Shown here: positions 39,031-49,501 of the stretch, in pieces
How the letters are laid out: each line of letters starts with the position of its first letter
Numbering within the stretch: the stretch's first letter is position 1
Notes under the pieces: model-generated
What the model saw: only the letters and a program-made list of their open reading frames with translations
Databases searched by the model: none
Told to the model about the DNA's origin: nothing
Made by a program: the position numbers and the translations under genes
Assembly: GCA_001970955.1 (NCBI GenBank)
Contig: MPUH01000196.1
Location: forward strand, 1 to 64,000
Direction: 5' to 3'
From: Stentor coeruleus
Lineage: Eukaryota; Ciliophora; Heterotrichea; Heterotrichida; Stentoridae
DNA: 64,000 nt

Positions 39031-41226
39031 ATGAGCGAATCAATTTCCTACGGCACTCTAAAATATCGTCACATAGTCATGTACAAAGAAAACTTACACG
39101 AACGAAACACAGATATCGAACTAGTTAAAGATTCTCTAGTAAAAGCTCAAAATATCGAAATTATAAGTTCAAAATTTATCCCAAAATCCCCAGTTAAAAG
39201 CAATATAGATTTAAGTAAACTTTTCCAAAGCAGCAACTATGAATTTCTTATTTCTGTAACTATGTACCAAGAACATCCTGATCTTTTCAAAAAAACCATG
39301 ATCGCCATAAACAAAAATATAAGTTTAATGGATAATGGTTTAAGGGAAAAAGTTGCAGTTGTAGTAATTGTTGATGGGATTCAGTCATTTAAACATTTTT
39401 CTAACAAGTCATGTTACAAAGGGTTATTTAATTTAAATGAAATTTATAAAGACTTTAACATTTATGAAGGTTCAGATAATGAAAAACTAGAAAAACTTTT
39501 AAGTTTTGACTATGGAATAGAAGTTTTAGAAGAAAAAAGAGTTCAATTAAAAGAACCTACACTTACAGAATTAAGGGATGAGTCTTTTATACAGGAATCC
39601 TGTGGTTTAAACGAAGGTAGTATTGCGATGAAAGTTGAAGCTGAACGATGTGGTGCTTATTGTTTTGAAAATGATATATCTTTTCAAGACGGACTAAATA
39701 AAATGCAAGTTCATTTTTGTGTCAAACAGAAAAACCAACGTAAACTGAATAGTCATCTATGGTTTTTTAGGGTTTTCTGTAATAAAGCCAAGCCGAAATT
39801 TGTGTTTTTTATCGATGTTGGTACTGAACCTGAAGAAAATGCATTAATAAAATTGTATCATACATTTAATGAAGATGAAAATATAGCTGGGGTTTGTGGA
39901 GAGATCATCCCAAGGACTAAAGATGAGCATATTTCTGATATATTATTCCAAACTCAAGTTGTTGAATATAAATTCGCCCATATTTTTGATAAGTCATTAG
40001 AAAGTTTAATTGGATATATTACAGTATTACCTGGAGCTTTTAGTGGTTATAGATATAATGCATTACATCCTGATGAATATGATGGACCACTTTGGGGTTA
40101 TTATTTCCAATCTTTCCGCAAACCATATAATATGAATTGTTATATGTCAAATATTTATTTAGCTGAAGATAGAGTTTTATGCATGGCTTTATTTACTAAA
40201 CAAAATCAAAAATATATTCTTAGATACAATAAATATGCTATTGCTTATACTGATCCACCTAATGATTTTGATCAGCTACTCTTACAAAGAAGACGTTGGA
40301 TTAATGGTTCATGGTTTGCTTTAATAGATGCTATATACAATTACAAAGGTATTTGGATGACTAACCATAGTATCTGTAGAAAACTTTTTTTCACATTAGA
40401 AATCCTTTACTATTTCGTAAGCGTGCTTTACTCTTTTTTCATAATAGGAGGATTTTATCTAATTTTGTCTGTATGCTTAAGAAAACAGTTTCCAACAGGT
40501 CCAAATGCTAAAGAACTCAATTCTGTTGGATTAGCATTATTGGGTGTATATTTGTTAATGTTACTTTTTAATATAATATTATCACTTGGAAGCAATATAA
40601 GAAGTTCAAAAAAATCTTTTTGGGTTTTATCGTTGTTTTATTCGATTTATATGATAATTTTACTTGTCCTCCTTTTGATTTTGTTTTTAAAGTTCTTAAC
40701 TTCAACGCAAGTTTGGGTTACTGCTGTTGTGGTTTTTGGCTTTTATGCTGTACTTTTGTATTTGAACAGTTGTGTTTGGGTTGTTCTTAAAGGGATTATA
40801 CAATACTTGTTGACCATTCCAACTTATATTAATAGTTTTACGATATATGCAGTTTGTAATATACACGACTGCTCTTGGGGGAATCGTCCTGGAGGATCAG
40901 ATTATGTGTTAGAAGATAAATTTGAAGGTAAAACTTCAAAGAATGCTTATGAACTTTTTAGAGCTTATTATGTTATTTTTTGGCTACTAGGAAACTCAGC
41001 TTTTGCTTATACTTTAGATGCTTTCAATGCTAGTAGTAAATCTTATAGTATTTATATATTTTATGTTGGTATAGGTGGCCTTATTATAATGATTATAAGA
41101 TTTGTAGGAGCGTTTATTTTCTTATTCCCAGCTAAATATAAGCAATGCATTTTTAATAATAGACTTGCTCAGAGAGAACAAAATATTCCAGAATATGTTG
41201 CTAATGATGTGGTTCCACATAATTAG
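39031..41226 (+). CDS. Chitin synthase (GT2 glycosyltransferase)
   Basis: 731 residues. The GT2 core includes FLISVTMYQEHPDLF (~73-87), FFIDVGTEP (Asp262, the metal/UDP region), LPGAFSGYR, the acceptor-side EDR (379-381) and QRRRW (419-423), all diagnostic of chitin synthases. About six to seven membrane helices follow (~450-705). These enzymes polymerise UDP-GlcNAc and extrude chitin through the membrane. Chitin is known from some ciliate cysts and loricae; which structure this serves is inference. Length is at the short end because accessory N-terminal domains are absent. Confidence 0.92.
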   Translation: MSESISYGTLKYRHIVMYKENLHERNTDIELVKDSLVKAQNIEIISSKFIPKSPVKSNIDLSKLFQSSNYEFLISVTMYQEHPDLFKKTMIAINKNISLMDNGLREKVAVVVIVDGIQSFKHFSNKSCYKGLFNLNEIYKDFNIYEGSDNEKLEKLLSFDYGIEVLEEKRVQLKEPTLTELRDESFIQESCGLNEGSIAMKVEAERCGAYCFENDISFQDGLNKMQVHFCVKQKNQRKLNSHLWFFRVFCNKAKPKFVFFIDVGTEPEENALIKLYHTFNEDENIAGVCGEIIPRTKDEHISDILFQTQVVEYKFAHIFDKSLESLIGYITVLPGAFSGYRYNALHPDEYDGPLWGYYFQSFRKPYNMNCYMSNIYLAEDRVLCMALFTKQNQKYILRYNKYAIAYTDPPNDFDQLLLQRRRWINGSWFALIDAIYNYKGIWMTNHSICRKLFFTLEILYYFVSVLYSFFIIGGFYLILSVCLRKQFPTGPNAKELNSVGLALLGVYLLMLLFNIILSLGSNIRSSKKSFWVLSLFYSIYMIILLVLLLILFLKFLTSTQVWVTAVVVFGFYAVLLYLNSCVWVVLKGIIQYLLTIPTYINSFTIYAVCNIHDCSWGNRPGGSDYVLEDKFEGKTSKNAYELFRAYYVIFWLLGNSAFAYTLDAFNASSKSYSIYIFYVGIGGLIIMIIRFVGAFIFLFPAKYKQCIFNNRLAQREQNIPEYVANDVVPHN

Positions 41227-41972
41227 TGTAAAAGATTAAGTTTATTTGATTTTTGTATTTATATGAATAGTGATATTTTTTATTGAAATATTAGTGGGTC
41301 ATAAAATTTATGATTTAGTTTTACTAGTAATTTTTATTTATGGTTTTTTTAAGATTTTAGAAGGGATGATAGAATATTTACCTAAGTGTGAGTATTTTAT
41401 AAAATTAAAATGATTGTTAAGGAATTGTAAGGATTTTGCATATTAGTTAATCATGGACTAAGTTAGTATTTTTTTTATTAGGAGTATAAAAAATAATTTA
41501 TTGATTTTGTGATGAGAGGATTTAAATTTTACACCTTCTAAATTTTATGTGTCTTAAAAAATTCTATTTGCCATATAAAATATTATCAAAATTCTCTATC
41601 ATTTAAGACCTGTATGATATTTCACCTTTGAATGTACACAATTTCTATATCAATTCACCAGTTTTCAATTAGCATATTATACTATATATAATTAATCTAT
41701 AATCAATTTCCACCTAAATTTTTATTTTTTTAATATTACAACATACTCAAATAATACAACATACACAATAATACAACATACACAAAAACTCAGTTTCTGG
41801 AAAATTCAAAAAAATCAATACTACACACAACAACATAAAATTCTTTATTTTATACATGATTTTCATATAAAGTTCTAAAAATTCCTTCCATATCTTATTT
41901 TCACCTAAAAAACTTACTAATTCTCAATAAAACCTATAATCATTCATTAAATCCTAATGAATACTAAAATAA
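41227..41972. other. Convergent 3' spacer with composition switch
   Basis: About 750 bp between convergent stops. The left ~280 bp are G-rich and C-poor, the right ~350 bp C-rich and G-poor, switching near 41510. A 17-bp repeat near 41734-41784 is listed separately. Confidence 0.5.
41734..41784. repeat. 17-bp tandem repeat, about three copies
   Basis: ATAATACAACATACACA at 41751-41767 and 41768-41784 are identical; a diverged copy precedes them. It lies in the convergent spacer. Confidence 0.75.
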
Positions 41973-43361
41973 TTACTGTTCTTCGCCCATATCATCTTTA
42001 CACAATGGGCATTTAGTGCTGCTTTCAAGCCATTTCGAAATACACTCAGTATGAAAAGGATGTCTACATTTAAGTATAATAATCTCAACACCTTCTTCAT
42101 AATCCTCATAACAAATAACACAAGTCTCACTATTCAAATTCAAACCTCTTGAATACGGTTGTCTCGGCAAGTTCTGTATAAATTCAGAATCAAGTCCTTC
42201 CGGTTCATATAATCTACTTAGCATATCAAGCAGTAAATATCTTCCAAGCATATTTTCAAAAAAATCTTCTATTCTAATAAAAACCAATTGGTTTTCTCTT
42301 AGATTATCTTCTTTTACTTCTTCTTCAGGTCTTGGCATACTCATTCTTCTCATATCTAATGTCCTTTGAGTTCTATTGATAGTCAAATTATCAAATGCTT
42401 CTTCAAAATTCCTCCCAAGATCATCTCTATGAAGTGAAAGTTCATCATTAGGATTATTGTTATCAAATCTTATACTAACAGAAGCTCTATTAACATTATA
42501 AGGAACATTTTGAGGATTAGGGATAGATGGTGGTGGCCTTAAAGGAGGTGATTGCATTGATCCTGGGTATGGATGAGGAATATAAGAAGGTGGGGGGATA
42601 TAAAGAGGATTTGGAGGAACTGGTAATCTATTGTCTAAAGGATGTTGTGCAGATGGAAAGTATTGAGGAGCATTAGGTGGATTATATGGATTTGATAATT
42701 GAGGATTATACATAGGATGTGGTCCTTGCATTATATGTTGAGGGAACTGATTTACAGAATAAGGCATAGAAGGTGATGAAGATAATGGATGAGAATATTG
42801 GGATGCAGGTGGAGGAGCATAAGGATAAGGTTGATTGTATTGCATTGGGACTGTAGGGTTTTGAGGATAAGGCATTGGATTTACCATAGGATGAGAAGGA
42901 GCTGGGTGAATAAAAGGCATTTGGTGTTCTTGAGCCCGGGGTTGCATTGGATTATTGAATCTTTGGCTGCTGAATGTCCTTGATAGTGTACTTGGGTCAG
43001 TAGTTACTATATACTGAATAGCATGGTCTAAATCCATCATCATATCTATAGCTTTTTCAGCCAGCAACTCAGAATACCCCATTTCCACACACTTTTTCCT
43101 TATTTGTTGACCAACTGGAGTATAATCATGATACTTTTTTAAAGCTTCCTCAGCTGATTGACATGATCCAGCTAAGTATTTAGCCACACTTTTCGGTAAA
43201 CCTTTACTATAAAGTTCTGATTCAATTTTCACAACTTTATTCGAATTCAACATATTCAAAGCGCTATCAAAATCATTACAAGTCCTTAATGCCTCTCTTA
43301 TACACAAAGGGTCAAAACCTAAAAACTCAAGTTCAGCGAACAAGTTTCTTCTTTTATTCAT
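41973..43361 (-). CDS. RING-H2 E3 ubiquitin ligase with UBA-like N terminus
   Basis: 462 residues. Residues ~5-125 contain helical UBA-like segments (FLGFDPLCIREALRTC, SKGLPKSVAKYLAG, EMGYSELLAEKAIDMM). Residues ~150-290 are rich in Pro, Tyr, Gln and Asn and probably disordered. The C terminus is a RING-H2 finger from Cys414 (CVIC ... CRHPFH ... CPLC) with the expected eight ligands. RING-H2 proteins bring an E2 enzyme to substrate; the UBA-like part may bind ubiquitin chains. It starts 43 bp from the CFAP61 stop on the same strand. Confidence 0.87.
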   Translation of the reverse strand: MNKRRNLFAELEFLGFDPLCIREALRTCNDFDSALNMLNSNKVVKIESELYSKGLPKSVAKYLAGSCQSAEEALKKYHDYTPVGQQIRKKCVEMGYSELLAEKAIDMMMDLDHAIQYIVTTDPSTLSRTFSSQRFNNPMQPRAQEHQMPFIHPAPSHPMVNPMPYPQNPTVPMQYNQPYPYAPPPASQYSHPLSSSPSMPYSVNQFPQHIMQGPHPMYNPQLSNPYNPPNAPQYFPSAQHPLDNRLPVPPNPLYIPPPSYIPHPYPGSMQSPPLRPPPSIPNPQNVPYNVNRASVSIRFDNNNPNDELSLHRDDLGRNFEEAFDNLTINRTQRTLDMRRMSMPRPEEEVKEDNLRENQLVFIRIEDFFENMLGRYLLLDMLSRLYEPEGLDSEFIQNLPRQPYSRGLNLNSETCVICYEDYEEGVEIIILKCRHPFHTECISKWLESSTKCPLCKDDMGEEQ

Positions 43362-43404
43362 ATTTATAGAATATTATAACTAAAGATGTTAAATATCTTA
43401 GAAA

Positions 43405-46400
43405 CTAAGCAAATTCGACACCAGGTATATAATACATTGGCAAATGGTTCATATGACTTTTGATATACCTTAATGTCCGTTCTTGGATCATTCTTTTAGC
43501 ATCTCTCGGGATACTTTCTTTATATTTTTTAAATGCGTCACGGGTTAGTTCTTGGTTTGCATTGACCATTATTTTAGCTTTTTCAATGATATCTTTGATG
43601 TTTTCTTTAAGTTCGATTTTGATGTCATTACTGAACTCTGCGAATTTGTCATGGTATAAAGCCATAGCCCAATTTTCACTTAGGAATTCAGCTACATCTG
43701 GGAGAAGTCTGCTATTAAATCTATCACTTAGTTTATTGAGATAAGTTTCACTAAGCCCAACAAATCTCCAAAGACTTTGCACTTCTATAGCTTCTTTACT
43801 ATAATAAGTAACAGATTCAACAAGGCCGATATTGCTAAAGGTGAATTTTATATAATGACCAGTAACAGTACCATCAGGGTTTACTGTGATAGTATCTGAG
43901 ACTACATCTGGTCTATTTTTAGGCTTACTTCTGATCTCTTTAGGGTCAGCATATTTTGGGGCTAATATATAATAATAAAAATATCCTCCAGGAAGCACTC
44001 CTCCTTTACCTCTTGGCATATAAAAATAATGCATTTCATCTTTTAAATCTTCAAATAAACCTTTCAAACTGTCTAACTCAATCATCCCCAACAACGACCT
44101 AGACAATTTAATTCCAATTTCCCTTCCATTATATCTATCCATTCTCAAACACCTTCCAGGACTTAAATGTTTAAATTGTTGTGAAAATTCGCATAAACTT
44201 CCAGCAGCATAAATATTTGGATCTGTTGTCAAAAACTGATTATTCACAATAACCCTTCCATTAAACACCAAACCATTATTATGAATCGCATAAAATACCT
44301 CATGATCCACATCTACTTTCCCTGCAGTGACAAAAATTTTACAATTAATCACTTTTTCATCCTCGTTTCCAACTATAACAATTGAGTTCATATTCCCTTT
44401 TTCATCAACATTTATATTCTTTATAGTAAACATCTTATATATCTGAACACCCATTTTTTCCAAATTTTGAAAGACTTTTTTCTCAACATTTTCATCGTTT
44501 TCAAAAGCTGGGTGGTTAGCAAGAACATTTTCATCACCTCCAAAAAGTGGATCAACACCTTCTTCTTCTTCGAATTCTACGGGTGGGATTATAACTTTTA
44601 TACGATGTGGGTTGATATTTTTTGATATAAGTCCTTGAACAAAGCAGAAAACATGTAAAGTAAACCCATATACAACAATAGTCCCAGGTTGTTTACGATG
44701 GTTTAATATTGCCATAAGACTTCCATCAGGTCTGAAATGTTGATATAAATAAGGGTCATCTATAGACATAACCCCATCTAAATAGATTTTATTTTCTGGT
44801 ACTGGGGCTATACCACGAGAAACTCTACCCATCTGTTGTAAAACACTATCATTAAGCCCCATAGTCAAAACTAAAATATCATATTTCAACATAGAGTCAT
44901 CATGTAATTTGATTCTTTTTTCCTCACGATCAATTTCAGTCAATCTTCCATCAATCACTGTGATTCTACTTTCTAACATAAGCCTCACAAGCTCATTTAA
45001 TGAATAACTTGTTGATGAACATCTCATGTTTTGATTATCATTTTTTATATGATAATAAGGCATCCCTCCTGGAGCAAGTAAGTATATATTCGAGAATTTC
45101 AAATACATATTCGAAAGTAAACTTTCTATAAATGAAATCCCTGTATCTGAAGCTCCGATAACAATAATCCTATGGTTTATGACAATTTTCGGCTCACTTA
45201 AAAGCTTTTTTGTTATAAAACACAAACCAAACATGCTTTCTTTTTCATCACAATACTTCCTATCAGCCCCATCTTGTACCATACTCGACTTGCCACTTCT
45301 AAAACTCCCTTGTCCATTTATATCACTATCATCATCAGGAGCTTTTTCATGATCCCATAATTTATCTAGAAAATGTGGGAATTTACGTACTCTAGCATAA
45401 AATAACTCATTAAAAACATTGGGTATAATAGTCATATCATATATTTCAAAATACATACACGTTTTGTTCATAAGTCTTAAAATATCTTTTATAATCAACC
45501 TTTGACATCTAAGGAAAATCGGGTTTAATAAAGCATGATATAATCTTGTATGATTATTTCGACTATGTTCATTTATAATAATATACTCTTCTATATCAAA
45601 ATGAGATTGATAATATCTGATATTCACATCTTTTGTTAGTACAAAAAGTCCAACAAGATCATTTTTACAGAAGACTGAAAAAGTTATATAAGGACTTTCA
45701 TCGTTTTTAAATGAGTCTTTGATTTTTGCTATGATTTCATCAGGGTTAGATTCAATACTTAGTAGGTATTCTGAATTAGCTAAATCTTTTTCTGTTGATC
45801 TACGGACTTCTAAGTGTTTATACATAAGACAATCTCTATGCATTATATATAAAACATGGGAAAATGTATTTGAAGGTTTTTTATCTACCAAAGTGAAAAA
45901 GGTCATTAATGAGTTCTCAGGACATGTATGAGGTTGGGTTATAATCATATAATCTCTTTCAGGGAATTGATCAAATGCAGATTCTAAGAACTCAACACCA
46001 AAAGAATCAAAAGCTTCATCAATACAATACAAAACAAGACAAAAAGCGTTTTTCGCTACTTCAGGAGGTTCAGGGATTAAATCTAAGTCGTCTAAATCTT
46101 CAACTGTATGTCTATAAAGGTCTTCTTTATTATCAAAATTGTATTTAACTGCTGGGGTTTTATCAATACTTGTTGGTGATGCTGCGGATAATCTTGACTC
46201 TTCAGCTTCATCTATTGAACTTTCTCTACTAAATTTCGCATCAGGTTTTCTTGATTCTAACTCATCTTGTAATTCATCACTTTTTATTATCCCAAGTTGA
46301 TGTAAAGTTTTATCATAATCTTCAACAAGATTAACAGATTTCAAGACTTCATTAAAACTAGTTTTCATTAAAACAACATGAGCTGGGAGTAATTGGCCTT

Positions 46401-48267
46401 CACGGTTTTTTTGGAATTCTACAATAACCCCACATTCGATTTCTTGATTCATTTGAACTTTTTGCTCTTTTTCTTGTTGACCACGACCACGAGCTCTTGT
46501 GTTTTTTGCTTTTTTTTCTTCTTCTACTGGCTGAGGAGGTGGGATGGTTTTTGGCTCGTGTCGGGTGTTTAGAAGACCAAAACATCGAAGAGTTGGGCCT
46601 ATTATTGGGGAGATTATTGGGTCGAAGTTAAAACCTGCCTTTTCGAGATGAAGGGAAAAGTTTGTCGTGTTGATATGGAAAAGTTCTTTGTCAAGAGCAC
46701 CGTCTTCTTTTTTAAAGCAGAATTCGAGTTTGTTGACGTTTTTTTGCAGTTCTTGACGTAAACGGGTACGTTGGTCTGGGCCTGCATCGAGGAATGCTTT
46801 GATAGCTTTACGTAAGGGTTCAAGGTCGAAGGATTCTGGCTGATTATCGACTTTCGTCTCCTCAACAACTTTTTTCTCTCCTTTCTTCATAGCTCCTCTT
46901 CCTCCTTTTTTAGCTCCATAACTCGCTCCTTTCTGTGCCTGATTCAACTTACTCTCTTCCTCTTTTTTCCTATACCAATCCACCCAGTGTCCTTCTCCAT
47001 CTAAATATCCTTCAGGTAATCCAAAAAACCCAAGACATTCCAAAAAGAACTCAATTTCCGTAAGTATATTACATACCAAAGTTGGGTCATCAGAAGGATG
47101 TTCCAAAAAATAATCTGAAGGTTGTTGTATCTTAAATTTTCCCAACCATTCTGTAATCATATCCACAACAAACCTCCTATCAGCTTCATGGGCAACTTCT
47201 TCATTAATAATTTTTTCATCTAATTTCGTCAAAATATCTTGTGCCTTACTCAACAAATGTTCCTGTAATGCAATCCTCTGAGCAATAATATTACATATCA
47301 TAGACTCTTCTCTGTTTTTCTTAGCCTCAGCCTTAGCTCTCAATTCAGCTTCGATTCTCCTTTTTTCAATAATTTGTGCCCTTTTTTCTCGTACTATATC
47401 CATATACAATGGGTCTAATAAATTATCATAAGGATCAAGTTCAAAGCATTGCCAAAGCAACTGTGTATCTATTTCACTAGTCACACTTAATAACCCAACA
47501 GCTTTTTCATTTACTTGAGCAACAAGAGATCTTGATGTTTCATTTTGTGCAGCTATAAGTTCAGCTATAAAATATTCACCATGTGTACTTGTCACAACAT
47601 CACTTTGAGAATTAAAAACTGCAGCTAAATCATCATGATCTTCTTCACGAGCTATTCTTATTTCTAATGGAGGAATCACATTATGTCTATTGGAATAAAA
47701 GAATTTTGTATTAAAATGCACACCTTTGACCTCGCTGAGAACTTCAGGTCGGAACATATCCATTTCTTCGAATTTGCCACGTATTGAATTGAAACCGATG
47801 TATTCAAAATCTTCAGCTGTAGCTTCACCTCTGGCGAGGACCATGATACCTTTGATTATAGGTAATGAATAATATGCGCTTTGAAAGATTTTACCTAGGA
47901 TTTCTCCATGTAATGATTCTTCTATATCACCTATAGTAAAAAAATGCATAAACAAAGTGTTTAATGAGCTAAATTCATCATTGACTCCTCTTGCTTGAGT
48001 ATACCAGATTTCCCATAAGTTTTCATGTTTATTATCATTCGTTTTAAGGCCTGGAGGATAATCTTCGAATACCGCGAAAGCTATAATTGATCCTTTATGG
48101 TCTAAGGCAGTAACTGACAAATATGATGTCTCGATGAACCTTAGAATATTGACTTCGCAACCAAAAAACCTTGCACAAGCTGTGGAGTCTTTTACAAGGG
48201 CTTGAATACCTTCACAATCGTCATGGTCGCTTCGACGAATTGTGATCAAATTAAGAATCTCAGCCAT
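43405..48267 (-). CDS. CFAP61: CFAP61, ciliary radial-spoke/CSC protein
   Basis: 1,620 residues in one exon. The N-terminal ~300 residues are GNAT-like (RRSDHDDCEGIQALV, VNEKAVGLLSVTSE) and a second such region lies near 830-1000. The C-terminal part is a FAD/NAD-type Rossmann fold (HRIIVIGASDTGISF near 1030, later DPNIYAAGSLCEF), the domain set of CFAP61. CFAP61 belongs to the calmodulin- and spoke-associated complex at the base of radial spokes 2/3 and is needed for their assembly. Compared with the vertebrate protein (~1,240) this one is longer, with a Lys/Arg/Glu-rich insertion at roughly 330-720 that includes KKGGRGAMKKGEKK and RARGRG runs. Start ATG 48267. Confidence 0.9.
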   Translation of the reverse strand: MAEILNLITIRRSDHDDCEGIQALVKDSTACARFFGCEVNILRFIETSYLSVTALDHKGSIIAFAVFEDYPPGLKTNDNKHENLWEIWYTQARGVNDEFSSLNTLFMHFFTIGDIEESLHGEILGKIFQSAYYSLPIIKGIMVLARGEATAEDFEYIGFNSIRGKFEEMDMFRPEVLSEVKGVHFNTKFFYSNRHNVIPPLEIRIAREEDHDDLAAVFNSQSDVVTSTHGEYFIAELIAAQNETSRSLVAQVNEKAVGLLSVTSEIDTQLLWQCFELDPYDNLLDPLYMDIVREKRAQIIEKRRIEAELRAKAEAKKNREESMICNIIAQRIALQEHLLSKAQDILTKLDEKIINEEVAHEADRRFVVDMITEWLGKFKIQQPSDYFLEHPSDDPTLVCNILTEIEFFLECLGFFGLPEGYLDGEGHWVDWYRKKEEESKLNQAQKGASYGAKKGGRGAMKKGEKKVVEETKVDNQPESFDLEPLRKAIKAFLDAGPDQRTRLRQELQKNVNKLEFCFKKEDGALDKELFHINTTNFSLHLEKAGFNFDPIISPIIGPTLRCFGLLNTRHEPKTIPPPQPVEEEKKAKNTRARGRGQQEKEQKVQMNQEIECGVIVEFQKNREGQLLPAHVVLMKTSFNEVLKSVNLVEDYDKTLHQLGIIKSDELQDELESRKPDAKFSRESSIDEAEESRLSAASPTSIDKTPAVKYNFDNKEDLYRHTVEDLDDLDLIPEPPEVAKNAFCLVLYCIDEAFDSFGVEFLESAFDQFPERDYMIITQPHTCPENSLMTFFTLVDKKPSNTFSHVLYIMHRDCLMYKHLEVRRSTEKDLANSEYLLSIESNPDEIIAKIKDSFKNDESPYITFSVFCKNDLVGLFVLTKDVNIRYYQSHFDIEEYIIINEHSRNNHTRLYHALLNPIFLRCQRLIIKDILRLMNKTCMYFEIYDMTIIPNVFNELFYARVRKFPHFLDKLWDHEKAPDDDSDINGQGSFRSGKSSMVQDGADRKYCDEKESMFGLCFITKKLLSEPKIVINHRIIVIGASDTGISFIESLLSNMYLKFSNIYLLAPGGMPYYHIKNDNQNMRCSSTSYSLNELVRLMLESRITVIDGRLTEIDREEKRIKLHDDSMLKYDILVLTMGLNDSVLQQMGRVSRGIAPVPENKIYLDGVMSIDDPYLYQHFRPDGSLMAILNHRKQPGTIVVYGFTLHVFCFVQGLISKNINPHRIKVIIPPVEFEEEEGVDPLFGGDENVLANHPAFENDENVEKKVFQNLEKMGVQIYKMFTIKNINVDEKGNMNSIVIVGNEDEKVINCKIFVTAGKVDVDHEVFYAIHNNGLVFNGRVIVNNQFLTTDPNIYAAGSLCEFSQQFKHLSPGRCLRMDRYNGREIGIKLSRSLLGMIELDSLKGLFEDLKDEMHYFYMPRGKGGVLPGGYFYYYILAPKYADPKEIRSKPKNRPDVVSDTITVNPDGTVTGHYIKFTFSNIGLVESVTYYSKEAIEVQSLWRFVGLSETYLNKLSDRFNSRLLPDVAEFLSENWAMALYHDKFAEFSNDIKIELKENIKDIIEKAKIMVNANQELTRDAFKKYKESIPRDAKRMIQERTLRYIKSHMNHLPMYYIPGVEFA

Positions 48268-48359
48268 TTATATTAGTTCCACGTGCTTTAGAAGGAAAAT
48301 TTTTGGGTTTTTAGTTTTGAAAATGTTATAATTATATATAAGATGATTTATAAACAGAA
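48268..48359. promoter_or_regulatory. 92-bp divergent spacer with a CACGTG palindrome
   Basis: Separates the starts of CFAP61 (minus) and a small basic protein (plus). CACGTG at 48280-48285 is a palindromic E-box-type sequence lying 13 bp from the CFAP61 ATG. A single six-base site can occur by chance. Confidence 0.35.
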
Positions 48360-48743
48360 ATGGACGAAAATATTTGCTTGGAATTGTTTGAAATATCTGC
48401 AGGACTGCCGCCGATATATACTCATCCTTATCATAAAATAGACTTTCCTAAACGAAAACTGGAGCGTATGAGTGTAGCGGATAAAATTTCTAAGCTGAAA
48501 AAAGTGAAGAGGATTGCTATGGACTCGGATGATTGTAGGAATAGAAAGAAAAGGAAGTTTAGAAGCGCTGTACCTAAAATGAAGATCCAGATTGTTGAAA
48601 AAAATAATGATAAATACTCTAGACCTTTGACTTGTTCAATAAATTATCCTTTGGTTTATCTTGATTTGAGTTACCCGATGTTTTCTTTGAAGAATAATAG
48701 AGATAAACCTCAGTTAAATTTAAGAGGTGGAACTGTTAAATAG
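48360..48743 (+). CDS. Small basic protein of unknown function
   Basis: 127 residues. It has an ordered-looking N terminus (CLELFEISAGLPPIYTHPYH), then a very basic stretch (RNRKKRKFRS near 60) that could be a nuclear signal, and a C-terminal hydrophobic SINYPLVYLDLSYPMF segment. No family recognised. Sharing a 92-bp spacer with CFAP61 hints at co-expression with cilium genes; that is inference. Confidence 0.6.
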   Translation: MDENICLELFEISAGLPPIYTHPYHKIDFPKRKLERMSVADKISKLKKVKRIAMDSDDCRNRKKRKFRSAVPKMKIQIVEKNNDKYSRPLTCSINYPLVYLDLSYPMFSLKNNRDKPQLNLRGGTVK

Positions 48744-49501
48744 ATAGGATATTTTTAAAGAGGATTTTTTATGTGTAAGTGTTTATAGGTTTTCTTTATG
48801 GCTATTAAGATTTTTGTGTATTGGGTAATATAAATTAAAGTTAATTAGATATAAAGATTAGAGAATTGGATGAGTTTTGATAGGAATTTATAAAAGGGGT
48901 TGAGGATTTTTTATAGGTTTTGTAGGTGGGGATTTTTAGAGGATTTTTTGAAAATTGGCTGAGGTTGAGATTTAGAAAAATATTAGGGTGTTATAGTTTG
49001 TGATTTTTGTATATAAATAGTAGTAATGATATGATTTTTTATAGGTTTTGTAGGTGGGGATTTTTAGAGGATTTTTTGAAAATTGGCTGAGGTTGAGATT
49101 TAGAAAAATATTAGGGTGTTAAAGTTTGTGATTTTTGTATATAAATAGTAGTAATGATATGATTTTTTATAGGTTTTGTAGGTGGGGATTTTTAGAGGAT
49201 TTTTTGAAAATTGGCTGAGGTTGAGATTTAGAAAAATATTAGGGTGTTAAGGTGTTATAGTTTGTGATTTTTGTATATAAATAGTAGTAATGATATGATT
49301 TTATACATTATTATATATTTTTAAAAACCCAATCTTAAAGTATTATAAACCCTAGCCAACATATCATTTATCTAATTTTATAAACTCCACACAAATAATA
49401 AGTTTAAAAATCCTTTTGCATAAAATGAAATAATTCATCCACAAAACCAAAATTTTTAAAAACCAACCTTTAACACCTAACATTAAAATTTACTTTACAA
49501 A
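48744..49501. other. Intergenic, dominated by a minisatellite
   Basis: No gene is visible. The plus strand is almost C-free through the repeat and becomes C-rich and G-poor after ~49310, close to the stop of the minus-strand kinase. Confidence 0.6.
48905..49296. repeat. Minisatellite: three copies of a 128-bp unit
   Basis: Copies start at 48905, 49033 and 49161, each with GATTTTTTATAGGTTTTGTA and ending GTAGTAATGATAT. The first two differ by about one base; the third has an 8-bp internal duplication (136 bp). Each unit is almost free of C on the plus strand. Such near-identity suggests recent expansion. Confidence 0.92.

Noticed and set aside
38781-39128. Plus-strand ORF overlapping the chitin synthase start
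   Set aside because: Different frame from the clear chitin synthase; its first part is the G-poor 5' flank.
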